Assembly: GCA_963576735.1 (NCBI GenBank)
Contig: OY755191.1
Span: 9,391,608-9,455,607 of the forward strand
From: Bedellia somnulentella
Taxonomy: Eukaryota > Arthropoda > Insecta > Lepidoptera > Bedelliidae
Length of the DNA: 64,000 bases
Direction: 5' to 3'
This document shows positions 32,505 to 43,427 of this stretch, one piece after another. The notes below the pieces were generated by a model, which searched no databases, was not told the origin of the DNA, and saw only the letters and a program-made list of their open reading frames with translations. Every line of letters begins with the position of its first letter. The stretch's first letter is position 1. Both the position numbers and the translations under genes were made by a program.

Positions 32505-35500
32505 TCAGGGAGTCAGGTTCAAGAACCGACGGACGATCCGAGCCGTATCGAGCAGCACCGCTTTCTGCATCTGTGCTGGAACCGACACGCCACAGAAATC
32601 CAACCGCCTCAAGTTGGTCGCGAGGCTGGTTGGAATTAACCCGTTCGCGGACAAAACAATTGGGATTATTTCTGTCGAAGTCACACCCCACATGTCGGTG
32701 ATCTCGTGAGCCAGGTCGAGATATTTCCGACGCTTCTCGGTTTCGGCTTTCACGAGACCCTCGTCATGAGGGATAGTGACATCCACTAGAAATACCCTCG
32801 ACTGCGACCGATCCCATACCACGATATCAGGCTTATTCGCTAGAATAGTCCTGTCCGTGATAACGGATCGGTCCCAATAGATTTTGGCACGGTCGTTTTC
32901 TAGGATTGGCTCCGGCAGATACTTGTAATACGGCAGCCTCTGTTGCAAGAGTCCGCATTTTAGAGCGAGCTCCTGATGCAGGATTTTGGCTGCTTGGTTG
33001 TGTCTGTGCAAGTACTCAGTGTTAGCAAGAGCCGAACAACCGGAAATAACATGCCTAAGTGACTCTCCGGGACGGCCACATGCTCGACAAACGTCTGTGG
33101 TACCGTCCTTTAGGATGTATTTCCGATAGTTCCGCGTCTTGATAACCTGGTCTTGTATTGCACAGACAAAACCTTCGGTTTCCCCAAAGAGGTCCCCGAA
33201 ACGCAGCCAATGCAGGGAGGCTTTACGGTCCACGAAAGGTTCGTGAAGTACCTTGTAAAACCTCCCATGCAGCTCCTTCTCTTTCCATACGGACTCCCGA
33301 TCAGAGGTGCTAAGTACCTCCGGGGTTCGCCAATCCTGTGAGGCCAACGATAAGGGAGTCAGTCCTTTATCACTAGCGACCACCTCTCCCCGAATACTAT
33401 CATCCGTCATCGTCAAAAAATAGTTTCTGAGGTTGCATACCTCGCGGTTGTGCATGGTTTTGGCACTCAAGAGGCCTCGACCACCACACTTCCGCGGGAT
33501 ATACAATCTCACAACCGACGACCTCGGATGATGCATTCGATGAGAGGTCATCATCGTGCGGACTCGTCTGTCCAGAGCGTCGAGTTCGGTCTGAGTCCAT
33601 CTGAGCACGCCAAATGTGTACATCAGTACAGGCATGACCCAGGAGTTAATGGCTCGGATCTTATTAACGCCTGACAAGTAGCTATTAAGCACACTTTTCA
33701 GGCGTTCATAAAACTCCTCGCAAACACCCTGTTTCACGTCTGCCACCTTCACACCGATGGTTTGTGACATGCCCAGATACCGGTATGTTTCAGCCTCGGA
33801 GAGTGCCCTCAAATGATTGGTGCCGACATCGACACCATCAGAGTGCACGACATGCCCCTTCTCAACATGGATGACCGCACACTTATCGACCCCGAGCTCC
33901 ATCTTGACGGAACCACTGAAATCATTAGTGATCGTCAGTAGCTCCGCCAATCTGTCAGCCGTGGGGGCGTAAAGTTTCAGGTCATCCATATAAAGGAGAT
34001 GAGGCAAGCGTGGTCCGCCTCTCCGAAACTGAAAGCCCGTCCCCGAATTCTCCAAGAGTGTACTTAGAGGATTCAGGGCCAAGCAAAACCAAACTGGACT
34101 CAGGCAATCGCCCTGGAAAATCCCTCGCCTTATATCAATTTGGTCATCCGCGTCCGTCATCCGCTGACCGTCTAAACTCAGGACCGTTCTCCAGCACCCC
34201 ATACATTGCCCGAGGAAGTGTCGAACTGCACTATCAATTTTGTACAGCTCGAGGACCCTCATGAGCCATGTATGAGGTACCGAATCGAACGCTTTCCTGT
34301 AGTCTATCCAGCCAGCGGAGAAGTTCCGGCGGTTGCGTTTGACCAGTTGGCCTACGACCGCGTCGATGAGGAGCAGCTCCTTGCTACCGCGACTACCGCC
34401 CCTACATCCGTTCTGAGCTCCAGAGATCACATTGTTATCAACAATGTGTTGAGTAATCTTGGAGCTCAGAACGGATGTCAAGGTCTTGTAAATTGTACAA
34501 AGACAAGTAATGGGGCGGTATTGTGATGGATCCGCGGTAGCATCGCTCTTTGGAGCTAAATGAGTGACCCCAGTAGTTAAGAAGTTCGGGAGCGTCCCAC
34601 TCTCGAGGGCGCTTTGGAACTGACGGGCGAGAGTAGCGTGACAGCGCGTGAACCCCTTCAACCAGTAATGGTGCAATCCGTCCGGCCCCGGACTTTTCCA
34701 GTTCGGAGCCTTACGGATCGCAGCCACCACATCCTCCTCGGATATGTTGACGGGGTTCATAGGCGCTATGGGCTCGCACGCTCCCTCGACCGCCTCGAAC
34801 CATCGGCCCTCTTCGTGATCAACAGGCAGCGACCAAAGCCCACGCCAAAAGGCAACTACGTCGGCTTTTTCCGGTCGCTGACCCGTCGAAACCACATCGG
34901 GACGCTCCAAAGTTCTGTAGAACTTCTTCTGGTCACTCATGAAGAGACGATTCTGTTGGTACCTCTTTACCCTTTCAGAATATCGCCTAATTCGCTTACC
35001 CCAAGCAGCGATCTTCTGCTTCAGATCATCGATGCGCTCCACCAGTCTACAGGCAAACTCCGGTGAGTTGTCAAAGACATTCTCACCAGGGAATGCCTCC
35101 CTGACGAAGCGCACCACCCTCGGCCTATTGTTGCCTGATCTGAAGCTGGTCAGTTTGCCGATGAGGACCCTGGCCCTTGTGATACGGCTTTCAATCCGCC
35201 TCATCCAGGCTGGTCTAGTTCTAGTCCTGGGACTAGTACTGCCAGCCTGGCGGGAGCCACCAGCTCTCGTTGGCGGCATCCTGACGCCGACAAATTGACA
35301 AACTGTCATCGCGGCGCCAAAGAGAATTGAATCCGTATCCCAAAGGTCCATGCTGCTCTCTAAAAATGAGGGCAGCATGTTATTGACGGCCTCAACGACA
35401 TCCCGAACCTTGATGCTGAGAGGAACTCGGGGCAGCCTTGGCCTCCTTTCGAGAGGCACTTGGCGATATTCCAGGATCGTCTCTTCAAGTGCGCTCCTCA

Positions 35501-36101
35501 CCAAATCCAAATCCAGGGAGACTGTTCCCCAATCGCTTTCCGCACCACCCACATCCGGCAGGTTAACAATTGGCTCCCTCCGTACCTCCCGTTCAGGGAC
35601 TGGAGGGAGAACCTGTAAAGGTGGCTCTTCGTCTAGCGGGGGAACAGCCTCGCGTCGCAATTGTTCGAGTTCGGTAGTGCTAAAAAGTTCTGAGCGCTGT
35701 ATGTACCGAACTCGATCCGCCAGGTTTTGTTCTGTAACGGTCAAATTGGGCTCCAGCCGCAGAAATTCGCGGTACATTGCTGCCCGATAACCCGTCCGTC
35801 CAGTTCTTGAACCCGAGGCCCTAAGATAGGCCCGCATGGCATTCCTATTCATATCGACCGTCCATGCCATGCGGCGCCTTGTTCCACCAGCGGCGGGCAC
35901 CGATTGCTGGGACTGAGTTGCCCCAGTCCCAACCGTTGCCAAGCCATCTGGTGGCTGAGGTGGTCGAGCAGATCGGCCAGGTGGTCGGGCCGGTCTGCTG
36001 CGGCTGGGGGACCGCATGCTGCCACGTCCAGCCCCAGCTCCAGACGCGCCCCAGCGATAACCCCTGGGGAGCGGCCCTATACGCTCATCGTTGTCTTGCA
36101 T
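32505..36101 (-). CDS. R4/Dong-type reverse transcriptase with restriction-like endonuclease
   Basis: 1198-codon uninterrupted ORF. The N-terminal third is Arg/Pro-rich and has no obvious zinc finger. RT motifs follow: SPGPDGLHHYWLKGF, YRPITCLCTIYKTLTSVLS, GWIDYRKAFDSVPH, RRGIFQGDCLSPVWF and the catalytic LLYMDDLKLYAP. YMDD rather than FADD fits R4/Dong. The C-terminus has a Cys-rich knuckle (CRACGRPGESLRHVISGC) and the restriction-like endonuclease motif KPDIVVWD followed by VFLVDVTIP and an EKRRKYLDLA helix. It would nick TAA-repeat target DNA and prime reverse transcription there. All key motifs are intact, so the element could be active. Confidence 0.9.
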   Translation of the reverse strand: MQDNDERIGPLPRGYRWGASGAGAGRGSMRSPSRSRPARPPGRSARPPQPPDGLATVGTGATQSQQSVPAAGGTRRRMAWTVDMNRNAMRAYLRASGSRTGRTGYRAAMYREFLRLEPNLTVTEQNLADRVRYIQRSELFSTTELEQLRREAVPPLDEEPPLQVLPPVPEREVRREPIVNLPDVGGAESDWGTVSLDLDLVRSALEETILEYRQVPLERRPRLPRVPLSIKVRDVVEAVNNMLPSFLESSMDLWDTDSILFGAAMTVCQFVGVRMPPTRAGGSRQAGSTSPRTRTRPAWMRRIESRITRARVLIGKLTSFRSGNNRPRVVRFVREAFPGENVFDNSPEFACRLVERIDDLKQKIAAWGKRIRRYSERVKRYQQNRLFMSDQKKFYRTLERPDVVSTGQRPEKADVVAFWRGLWSLPVDHEEGRWFEAVEGACEPIAPMNPVNISEEDVVAAIRKAPNWKSPGPDGLHHYWLKGFTRCHATLARQFQSALESGTLPNFLTTGVTHLAPKSDATADPSQYRPITCLCTIYKTLTSVLSSKITQHIVDNNVISGAQNGCRGGSRGSKELLLIDAVVGQLVKRNRRNFSAGWIDYRKAFDSVPHTWLMRVLELYKIDSAVRHFLGQCMGCWRTVLSLDGQRMTDADDQIDIRRGIFQGDCLSPVWFCLALNPLSTLLENSGTGFQFRRGGPRLPHLLYMDDLKLYAPTADRLAELLTITNDFSGSVKMELGVDKCAVIHVEKGHVVHSDGVDVGTNHLRALSEAETYRYLGMSQTIGVKVADVKQGVCEEFYERLKSVLNSYLSGVNKIRAINSWVMPVLMYTFGVLRWTQTELDALDRRVRTMMTSHRMHHPRSSVVRLYIPRKCGGRGLLSAKTMHNREVCNLRNYFLTMTDDSIRGEVVASDKGLTPLSLASQDWRTPEVLSTSDRESVWKEKELHGRFYKVLHEPFVDRKASLHWLRFGDLFGETEGFVCAIQDQVIKTRNYRKYILKDGTTDVCRACGRPGESLRHVISGCSALANTEYLHRHNQAAKILHQELALKCGLLQQRLPYYKYLPEPILENDRAKIYWDRSVITDRTILANKPDIVVWDRSQSRVFLVDVTIPHDEGLVKAETEKRRKYLDLAHEITDMWGVTSTEIIPIVLSANGLIPTSLATNLRRLDFCGVSVPAQMQKAVLLDTARIVRRFLNLTP

Positions 36102-36415
36102 GTCATTACGATGAGCGAAGATTCACCCGGGTTTTCGCTCACTTGCCCCGGGGAGACCGTTATTGCTCTATTTTGCGCTGAGACCAGTTTGTAGACACGG
36201 TCAACACCTACAAACTCAAGCGCTGACTATTTGCATTGCTGGAATGGCAAGCTGGTAAACATGTCATCCTGCCATTCCAACTATGGGCGATGGGGTCGTC
36301 ACATCCCTACGCCATTTTATTATTATTATTATTATTATTAGACGGGCGGTAAACGCCACGGGTTTCCGCACTGAGCCCGGCATGGCGGACCATTGTACGT
36401 GGACCAAGTGGTCAA

Positions 36416-39400
36416 TTAGCTCTCCCAGCCTAATTCCGTCCAGAAGGCAAGTAGCTTATCCAGGTCAGCTACCGCCCCTGGGAGCGACTTTATTGTTCCT
36501 ATAGTGTTTTTTCGGATATCGGCCACTCCAGTGCATTCCTGGAGCACGTGGGCGACCGTCTCATCAGCCTTCATGCACGCACGGCATAGAGGGCTGTCGG
36601 TGATGCCTATGGTGTGTAAGTGTTTGTTTAATGTGGTATGTCCTGTAAGTATTCCAGCCACTGTCCGCAGGTCCTTCCTACTAAGTCGTAGTGCGCGCCC
36701 GGTCAGCTTTATGTCAAGGGTTGGCATAGTTTCCTTTGACTGTCTGTAGCCAGGCTCTTCCTGCCAGTGTGACTTGGAGAGAGAGTGTGTGCGTTCTCTT
36801 AGCCACGCACGCAGCTGACCAAAAGGCAGGGGGATAATCGGTTCAGGACCCTGCAGGTTCCTGGCCGACCCCGCCCTAGCCAGTTCGTCAGCCGCGTCGT
36901 TTCCCAATGAGCCGCTATGACCTTTAATCCATTGAAGGGTTATAATGTTTTTCCGGGCTACCTCCTCCAGAGCACTGTGGCACTCCAGGACTAGTCCTGA
37001 AGTGAACACACAACGATCCAGAGCCTGCAGCACAGATGCACTGTCCGAGATGATTTTGACATGCATATCGGACAGCGCACGGGCTTTGATTGCCATTGCC
37101 GCCTCAGTTATTCCAAGACACTCCGCTTGGAATACCGTATTGTGGTGGCCTAGGCTTTTGGAGATTTTGATATTGAGGTCTTGTGAGTATACGCCCGCTC
37201 CAGTCCCTTGGTTGGTCTTGGAGCCATCCGTATACACACGCACCTCTTTAATATCGGAGTAGTCATGTTGTTCCTCTTCGAGTACAACAGTGTAGTTGTG
37301 CTTGGTTATAATGGTTTTTGTTATCCTATCACATGGTGCAGCAAGTAAGGGCTGATATTGGATGGCCGCTGTGTAAATATTAGTGTGTAGGATTCTGGAG
37401 TCATTTTTGAGGTGTCCTGCCTTTTTCAGCCTAAGTGAGGACATCGCTGCCTCTTGCTGTATGTGTAAGTGTAAGGGCGGCAGATTCAGTAGCACCTGAA
37501 GAGCTGCCGTGGGTGCGGTTCTCATACAGCCCGTGATGGCCATGCAGGCAAGCCGTTGCATTTTTTCTAGGTCGTTTTGGGCTGTTGTTAATCTAGTTCT
37601 CGACCACCAGACCAGTGAGCCGTAGGTTATCACAGGTCTAATAATGGTGGTATAAAGCCAGTGTACGATCTTAGGTTTTAATCCCCAGTTTTTACCTAGT
37701 ATCCGCTTGCACTGCCATAACATAGCGCTGGCTTTTTTTATTGTGTTATCTAAATGTGGTTTCCAGCTCAGTTTGTCATCTAGGGTAATTCCTAGATATT
37801 TAACAGTCTTGGAAAGAGTGAGTTGGGTTCCAAAGAGTTTTGGAAGTTCAAAAGGGGGGAGTTTCCTTTTGTGAGTGAAAAGAGTTAGTTCAGTCTTTCT
37901 AGGGTTTACTTTCAGGTCGTATTCGTTACACCATGTCTCCACTACTCTTAATGCTTGACCCATTTGATTGCAGAGCGTGTTTACATGATTTCCATTTAGT
38001 AGGATAGTGAGATCATCCGCGTAGCCTACAGTAAAGTAGCCTCAGGCATTGAGCCTCCTAAGTAGAGAGTCGACCACCATGTTCCATAGGAGTGGGGAGA
38101 GGACCCCCCCTTGGGGGCATCCTCTTGTCACAATGGCTCTGGTGGTGTCTTTTAAGGTTACTTGGACCGCTCTGAGTCTCAACATGTTAACAACCCAACC
38201 CCTGAGTGTGGAGTTAACACGGAAGTCTTTCAGAGTTTTCTCGATACAAGGTATGTTAGTTTTATCGAAAGCACCTTCAATATCTATGAAGGTGCCTAGT
38301 GTAGATAGCTTAGTGCTGAGTGCACATTCAATTTTAGATATTACGTTGTGTAGTGCAGTCTCAGTTGATTTATCTTTAGTGAAAGCATGTTGGTTTATAT
38401 GGAGGGGTTTTTTCGCAAGTGATTTTTCTCTTATATGTCTGTCACAGAGTCTTTCCAGAGTTTTTAAGAGAAAGGATGTAAGGCTGATGGGTCTAAAGGA
38501 CTTCGGGTCGGTATAGTCCGACTTACCGGGTTTGGGTATGAAAGTTACTTTGACTTCGCGCCATGGTATCGGTACATATCTGTAAGCGATGCATGATTGA
38601 TATATTTTGACCAGCCAGGGGGATAGGATGTCTCTTGCCCACTGGAGCAAAGCAGGGAAGATTCCATCTAGGCCTGGTGATTTGAAGGGGTTGAAAGACT
38701 TAACCGCCCATTCAATTTGGTCGTTAGTGACAAGGTCTCGTGAGAAGAGCCTGTCAGCTTCGGTAGGAGGCGTAATATGCTCCTCATTCCAGTCAGTGTC
38801 ATCAGTATGATGACAGTCTGGGAAATGGCAGTCGAGGAGCAATTTATGTGTTTCTGTATCTGTCGTGGTGTATGTATTATCAGGTGTTTTGAGCGGCCCT
38901 ACGGTGAGGTTGTTATCGGTAGACAGAATTTTTCGAACCCTAGCCGCTTTATTGTTCGATTCTATTGATCCGCAAAACTTTTGCCAAGCTTGCCTTTTGC
39001 TAGATCGGATTCGTTTTTTGTAGGTGGCTAACATGTTTTTATAGTTTTCCCAGTCTGTAGGTAGCCTGGAGTTTTTTGCTTTATTGAAGAGTTTGCGTAG
39101 TTCACCGCGCATTTTTTCCAACTCCGGGGTCCACCACCTACTGGTTTCTTTCCCTGGGATTGTTGGTTGTTTAAGTGGGCAGGAGGCTTCATAAGAATCG
39201 ATTATAGCTGCGGTTACTACTTTAAGGTCATTTTCAATTTGTGTAGGGCCATCTATATTCTCGTTGGTGAGTGTATTTAGCTTACTTTTAAGAGAAGATC
39301 TATATGAGAGTACATTCGTAACTCGAGGGTTACGTTTAGGAGGGGGAAGTGTGTAGTCACTGGTAATGTTAAAACAGATCCGCCGATGATCAGCGCAGCT

Positions 39401-40042
39401 TAGTTCTTTTGACACGTGCCAATTTGAGACTAAGTGGGACGCCCCGGTGCTAACTAGTGTAATGTCAATGATAGTTTGGCCCCTGGATGTAACCCATGTG
39501 GGCTCCGATCCTATATTTGCTATGCTAAGGTTAGTAGAGAATAAATAGGTTGATAATACCTGTCCTCTTTGGTTGGCCGCGTGGCAGCCCCACAGCGGAT
39601 GATGCGCATTTGCATCGGCTCTGATGATGAGCTCGGTACCGGACTGCTCACAGTACTGCACCAGGTCGACCATTTCTTTAGGTGGGCAGTCGGCGTCACC
39701 GGGCATGTAGCAGGACGCTAAGACCACATCTGGGATCACCCTGCTAGCTGTTGTGATCTTGATAGCTATCAGGTCTCTGGAACAATATTGGGTGAGTGGC
39801 ATGCTTTGAATATATTTAGGAATATAAATGCATGCCCTTGGGTTTGTGCATGTGGTGTCGCAGATTAACTTACCTCCGATGTTACTGAGACCACATATAC
39901 GGTTTGCCCTGATCCACGGCTCCTGAATCAGAGCAATACTGTTGATGTTTTTATCCAGCACTGTGCGTAGGGTAGCCGTCGCCGCTTGACTGTGCTGGAT
40001 ATTGGTCTGGAGGATTGAGATGGTTTTAGGAGGGGGGAGCAT
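36416..40042 (-). pseudogene. LOA/I-group LINE ORF2 (copy 1) with one premature stop
   Basis: Start chosen at the ATG at 40042 (MLPPPKTISILQTN), which matches the start of copy 2. The frame is open further upstream to 40072. It overlaps the ORF1 end by 17 bases. Order: apurinic endonuclease (IALIQEPWIR, RADANAHHPLWG, CADHRRICF, where the usual SDH is ADH), RT (YTDPKSFRPISLTSFLLKT, FIDIEGAFDKT, GCPQGGVLSPLLWN, GYADDLTILL), RNase H (VYTDGSKTNQGTGAG, WIKGHSGSLGNDAADELA) and a terminal CCHC knuckle (CRACMKADETVAHVLQEC). A single TGA at 38042-38044, seven codons before the YADD box, splits the frame. Everything else stays in frame. Confidence 0.88.
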
Positions 40043-41735
40043 CTTTGAGGATCTCCGCTTCCAGCTCCTCATCCAGGTCCAACTCGGAGTGTGTCCTGGG
40101 CGATGAAGTCATCATGGCCTCTTCCCAGGGATCCGGGACGAGGTCATTGCATGCCAGCCGACCGAGCTGGTCCACGGCCTCTTGGAGAGCTTCTGGTTCC
40201 TCCACAGGCCTACTGGTGGAGGGTTTCGGCTCATCCGGCCTTGGGGGCGTGGGGGCAGGTTCAGCTGGGGCCTCAATCGGCGCCTTCGGATCGGGCGGCG
40301 TGTCACTAAGTTTACCCCTCCCTACTACAAACTTAGCGAACACTGACCCGAATCCAAAAGCGATTCGGCGGTCGCGAAGAAGCAGCTTCTCCACCTCCGC
40401 CGATGACAGGCCTAAAGTAAGGAAGGTGCCCTTCTTCTCTCCGTCGACAGTCGTCGCTTTGTATGGGTGCCACTGTGGTATGTCATACCAGCGCCCATTT
40501 TGCTTGCAAAGCAAAACTTGGAGCTTTTTCAGTGGCCCCGTATACTTAGGGATGAAGAGGGCAATTCGTGTACGGGTGGGGATGTCGGCCTGGTTGACCA
40601 TTTTAATCTTGTCGCCCGAGGGTAGCGTCGCGGCGGATGCAAATTCCTGAAGCCAGGTAAGAGCGAAATCGTCCTCACACTGGATCTTCAGCGTACCCTC
40701 GGACAGTTTTGGGCAACCCCGAAAAGCTGGCGCCACCTCCACATCATCGGAGTCCATAGCCGCAAAGACTTGTTCTTCGATCCTTTCCCCAAGGTACTCG
40801 GCCTCCGAAGTGGTCAAGTCCCTCAGGGACGTGGTGATGAGCGCCACTGAAAGTTTGGAGCGGTCTTCCGTGGCTTGCGCGTAAGTTCTCTGTCCCTTGA
40901 TAGTTTTTGCCCGTTTGGGCTCGACCATCTGGGCAGGAGACCTACTGTCATCAGGTTTCCCTCGTTTGGATGCCTCTGGGACCTTGGAGGGTCCAGATTC
41001 ATCAGTGGGGCGACCGGACTGACTGACGCGCTTGCCACGGTTCCCGCGTGGTGTGTCACGCCGGTAACGGTTGCCGTCACGTTCCTGTACGGGGTTCTTT
41101 ACACCGTGTCCCGCACCCGACCCCCCGGCACGCGGGGGTGAGCCCGCGCTCCGGGGTGATCGGGGGCGAGAGAACAGCGCACTAGGCTTCGCCGGCCCCG
41201 CACCTGAAGCCTGCTCGCAGGGGACCTGGCTCGCACCCCCTCGCAAGGCTTGGGGTTGAGGGCCATCTCCCCCGCCGCAACCTACCTGGCTCTGAAACGG
41301 CCGCGCGACATCCACTGGGCGCTCGGCAGCTCTTCGGGCTTTGGCGGCGCGGCGATAGGCGCCGCTCTTTTGCTTTCTGTGGCGGGTCCTCCCCTGGTCG
41401 GGGCCGCCTTTAGGGTTTTCATTGCCACGTCCCTCGCCCCCGTGGTGGTTGCGTGGTTCGGGCAATGATTTTTTGGTGTGAGGCTTTCTAGCCTGCCTCA
41501 CGGGCACGGTTTCCCACGTGCCGTAGAAGCGCTCCGGCTTGCGCGCCGGGGGCACTTCGGAAGACGTCTGCATCTCTTCAGTCTTCCTCTCTTCTTTCTC
41601 ATCAGGCGAAACTTTGCCCCCCCCAGAATACGAGGGGCAGCCTGAAACCTGCAAGCAGGGTTCAGGGAGGGATTCCCGGTCCCGGTTAGGACACGTACCC
41701 TCCTGGGGTAAAACTTCTCTTATTGGTTGCGCCAT
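40026..41735 (-). CDS. LOA/I-group LINE ORF1 (copy 1), DUF4780-like
   Basis: Start chosen at the ATG at 41735 (MAQPIREVLPQEG), because copy 2 starts MAQQQKDILPQEG at the same point. The frame is open for 50 more codons upstream with an ATG at 41885, but that would be 5' UTR. The N-terminal half is rich in Lys, Arg, Pro, Gly and Ser. The C-terminal half (ISSLRD-like TTSLRDLTTSEAEYLGERI to FAKFVVGRGKLSD) is the region shared with copy 2 and resembles DUF4780, a domain found in insect LINE ORF1 proteins. Likely an RNA-binding nucleoprotein. The conserved hairpin region 41612-41680 lies in its first 45 codons. Confidence 0.75.
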   Translation of the reverse strand: MAQPIREVLPQEGTCPNRDRESLPEPCLQVSGCPSYSGGGKVSPDEKEERKTEEMQTSSEVPPARKPERFYGTWETVPVRQARKPHTKKSLPEPRNHHGGEGRGNENPKGGPDQGRTRHRKQKSGAYRRAAKARRAAERPVDVARPFQSQVGCGGGDGPQPQALRGGASQVPCEQASGAGPAKPSALFSRPRSPRSAGSPPRAGGSGAGHGVKNPVQERDGNRYRRDTPRGNRGKRVSQSGRPTDESGPSKVPEASKRGKPDDSRSPAQMVEPKRAKTIKGQRTYAQATEDRSKLSVALITTSLRDLTTSEAEYLGERIEEQVFAAMDSDDVEVAPAFRGCPKLSEGTLKIQCEDDFALTWLQEFASAATLPSGDKIKMVNQADIPTRTRIALFIPKYTGPLKKLQVLLCKQNGRWYDIPQWHPYKATTVDGEKKGTFLTLGLSSAEVEKLLLRDRRIAFGFGSVFAKFVVGRGKLSDTPPDPKAPIEAPAEPAPTPPRPDEPKPSTSRPVEEPEALQEAVDQLGRLACNDLVPDPWEEAMMTSSPRTHSELDLDEELEAEILKDAPPS

Positions 41736-41910
41736 TTGATTAAGGTTGGGATTGGGGGGGTTTTCGGCATAAGTTTTGGTTAACGTCTGCATTGAAGTAA
41801 TGCAGACGCGTAACGGGCAGCAACGACGTGAACGATGACTATAGCCTTGTCCTGGAGGTTCTAAAACCGATACCTCCAGGACCATTCGCCATTCCAGGAT
41901 GTTAGACTAT

Positions 41911-42281
41911 CAGTCGATAGCAAACTTTTGTGTTCTTCTATTAGAATGTTTGTGATCACAATGATTCCATTTTTTTTCATACTACGTGATAGTCTTATTT
42001 TTTTTAAGGCTGTGTTTGTATATAGGTACAAATGTACGATAATACTTATTTTACTTAAACTTTAACCGCGTCATAGAATTTTATTACCTATAACATTTAA
42101 AAATGCTTACTGAAAACCAAAGCTGTGGAAATGTTATGTAAGACTGGCAGTATGGAAGTATTAAGTAGGAAAGCCTTATAAACAAAAGTTCCGTTTTAAT
42201 GCGAGCAATGGCAAACATACTTTCTTTCTACTTACGAATGCACTGCCTGGGTGGGACTAAGTTTAGCACAATGTTTTGTTT
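41911..42281. other. Non-coding, nothing assigned
   Basis: No ORF or repeat recognised. Confidence 0.5.
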
Positions 42282-42557
42282 TTAATATAACATACATACA
42301 TACATACATATACTCACGGCTGTAAATCCCTAGAAGGGGTAGCCAGAGCTAAGGAATTAGAAATTCCACAGCCGCTTTTGGATGTTGTGTGGAGAAAAGA
42401 TGGTGAAATAAAGGTTGTTGGTGATGGGTCTCCAACCGCATCGCCCAAAAATCCCTCAAAAGCCCCAATACCGTTAGTCGCCTCTTACACGTACACCCAC
42501 CGGAAGAAATGGGGTAGTGTTATTCTAAGCCGACACTACACAGCAACATTAATATAA
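42282..42557 (-). mobile_element. SINE-A copy with target-site duplication
   Basis: Flanked by TTAATATAA at 42282-42290 and 42549-42557. Confidence 0.88.
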
Positions 42558-42599
42558 ACAAATCAATGTATAATATGAATTAAGAAGACACAAAGGTGT

Positions 42600-42690
42600 A
42601 TGCAGGCCCGGTTCAGGACCCGAGCCAATGACTATAAGCGTCACAAGCAGCTTTCTTTTCACTGAGCCACCAAGGTATAGCATACTCGTA
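42600..42690 (-). repeat. Possible tRNA-derived SINE remnant
   Basis: The minus strand has TTGGTGGCTCAGTGAAAAG and CTCGGGTCCTGAACCGGG, roughly A- and B-box-like at tRNA spacing. Too degenerate to assign. Confidence 0.3.
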
Positions 42691-42749
42691 ACAGAGACCA
42701 ATTAAACTTATGAAAGTTGACGAGAAATAACATACATTTACACGCAAAT

Positions 42750-43266
42750 ATACATATATATAATATATATATACGCAAAACTATAAATACCTTAAAGTGG
42801 TAGCCAGAGCCTCAGAATAATAATATCTCAGCCACTTTTGGAAGTTTAGTGGGTAAACATACATACATACATATACTCACGGCTGTAAATCCCTACAAGG
42901 GGTAGCCAGAGCTGAGGAACTAGAAGTTCCTCGGCCACTTTTGGAAAGTAGAGTGGGGAAAAGATGGTAAAAATAAAGGTTGTTGGTGATGGGTCTCCAA
43001 CCGCATCGCCCAAAAATCCCTTAATAGCCCCAATACCGTTAGTCGCCTCTTACGTACACCCACCGGAAGAAATGGAGTAGTGCTATTCTAAGCCGACACT
43101 ACACAGCAAATTAGTGGGTAAAATATTGTAAAATAATAATCTTGGTATTGGGTCTCCAACTACATCGCCCAAAAATCATTTAAAAGCCCCAGAACTCTGA
43201 GTCGCCTCTGACAATCACCCACGGGCAGAAATGGGGTAGTGATAATCTAAGCCGACACAACGCAGC
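42750..43266 (-). mobile_element. Old SINE-A copy interrupted by a younger one
   Basis: 42750-42857 and 43111-43266 together give one diverged SINE-A. The two halves join at TTAGTGGGTAAA, which is present at both edges of the inserted copy. Confidence 0.88.
42858..43110 (-). mobile_element. SINE-A copy nested in another SINE-A, with TSD
   Basis: 253 bp, complete, flanked by the perfect 12-bp duplication TTAGTGGGTAAA at 42846-42857 and 43111-43122. It defines the element ends precisely: CATACATAC... to ...CACAGCAAA on the plus strand. Confidence 0.93.
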
Positions 43267-43427
43267 TGAGCAGAAATAATGTGAGTATTATTTAGTTTAG
43301 TTCAGGTAATGAAGACGAACTTTGAAATATTGTTTGTAGTTGAAAACTTCAACAAACTTTCTCCCTTTTCGATGCTATAATTTTCTTAATAACTTACCAT
43401 ATTCTGACTTGCATGCTGCATAAGACC

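Larger units (their letters stand above)
32403..36316 (-). mobile_element. R4/Dong-like LINE inserted in a (TAA)n tail
   Basis: Bounded on both sides by (ATT)n on the plus strand. R4-clade elements such as Dong of Bombyx are known to insert in TAA repeats. It has a 5' UTR of about 215 bp, one ORF of 1198 codons without interruption, and a 3' UTR of about 100 bp that holds a 12-bp hairpin. Confidence 0.85.
32372..41910 (-). mobile_element. LOA/I-group LINE copy 1 carrying a nested R4/Dong-like LINE
   Basis: The outer boundaries are a 13-bp direct repeat GATGTTAGACTAT at 32372-32384 and 41898-41910. Inside it, on the minus strand, come a short 5' leader, ORF1, ORF2 and a 3' UTR ending in a (TAA)n tail. 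The tail is split: (ATT)n at 32385-32400 and again at 36317-36340, with an R4/Dong-like element of about 3.9 kb between. So the LOA-like element inserted first and the R4-like one landed later in its tail. Confidence 0.85.

Noticed and set aside
33153..36194. Many plus-strand ORFs of 60-150 codons across the R4-like and LOA-like LINEs
   Set aside because: They are antisense shadows of the minus-strand reverse transcriptase and ORF1 frames and have no domains.
41736..41885. N-terminal extension of LINE ORF1 copy 1 from the ATG at 41885
   Set aside because: Copy 2 starts at the homologous MAQ, and the extension is absent there; it is open frame in the 5' UTR.
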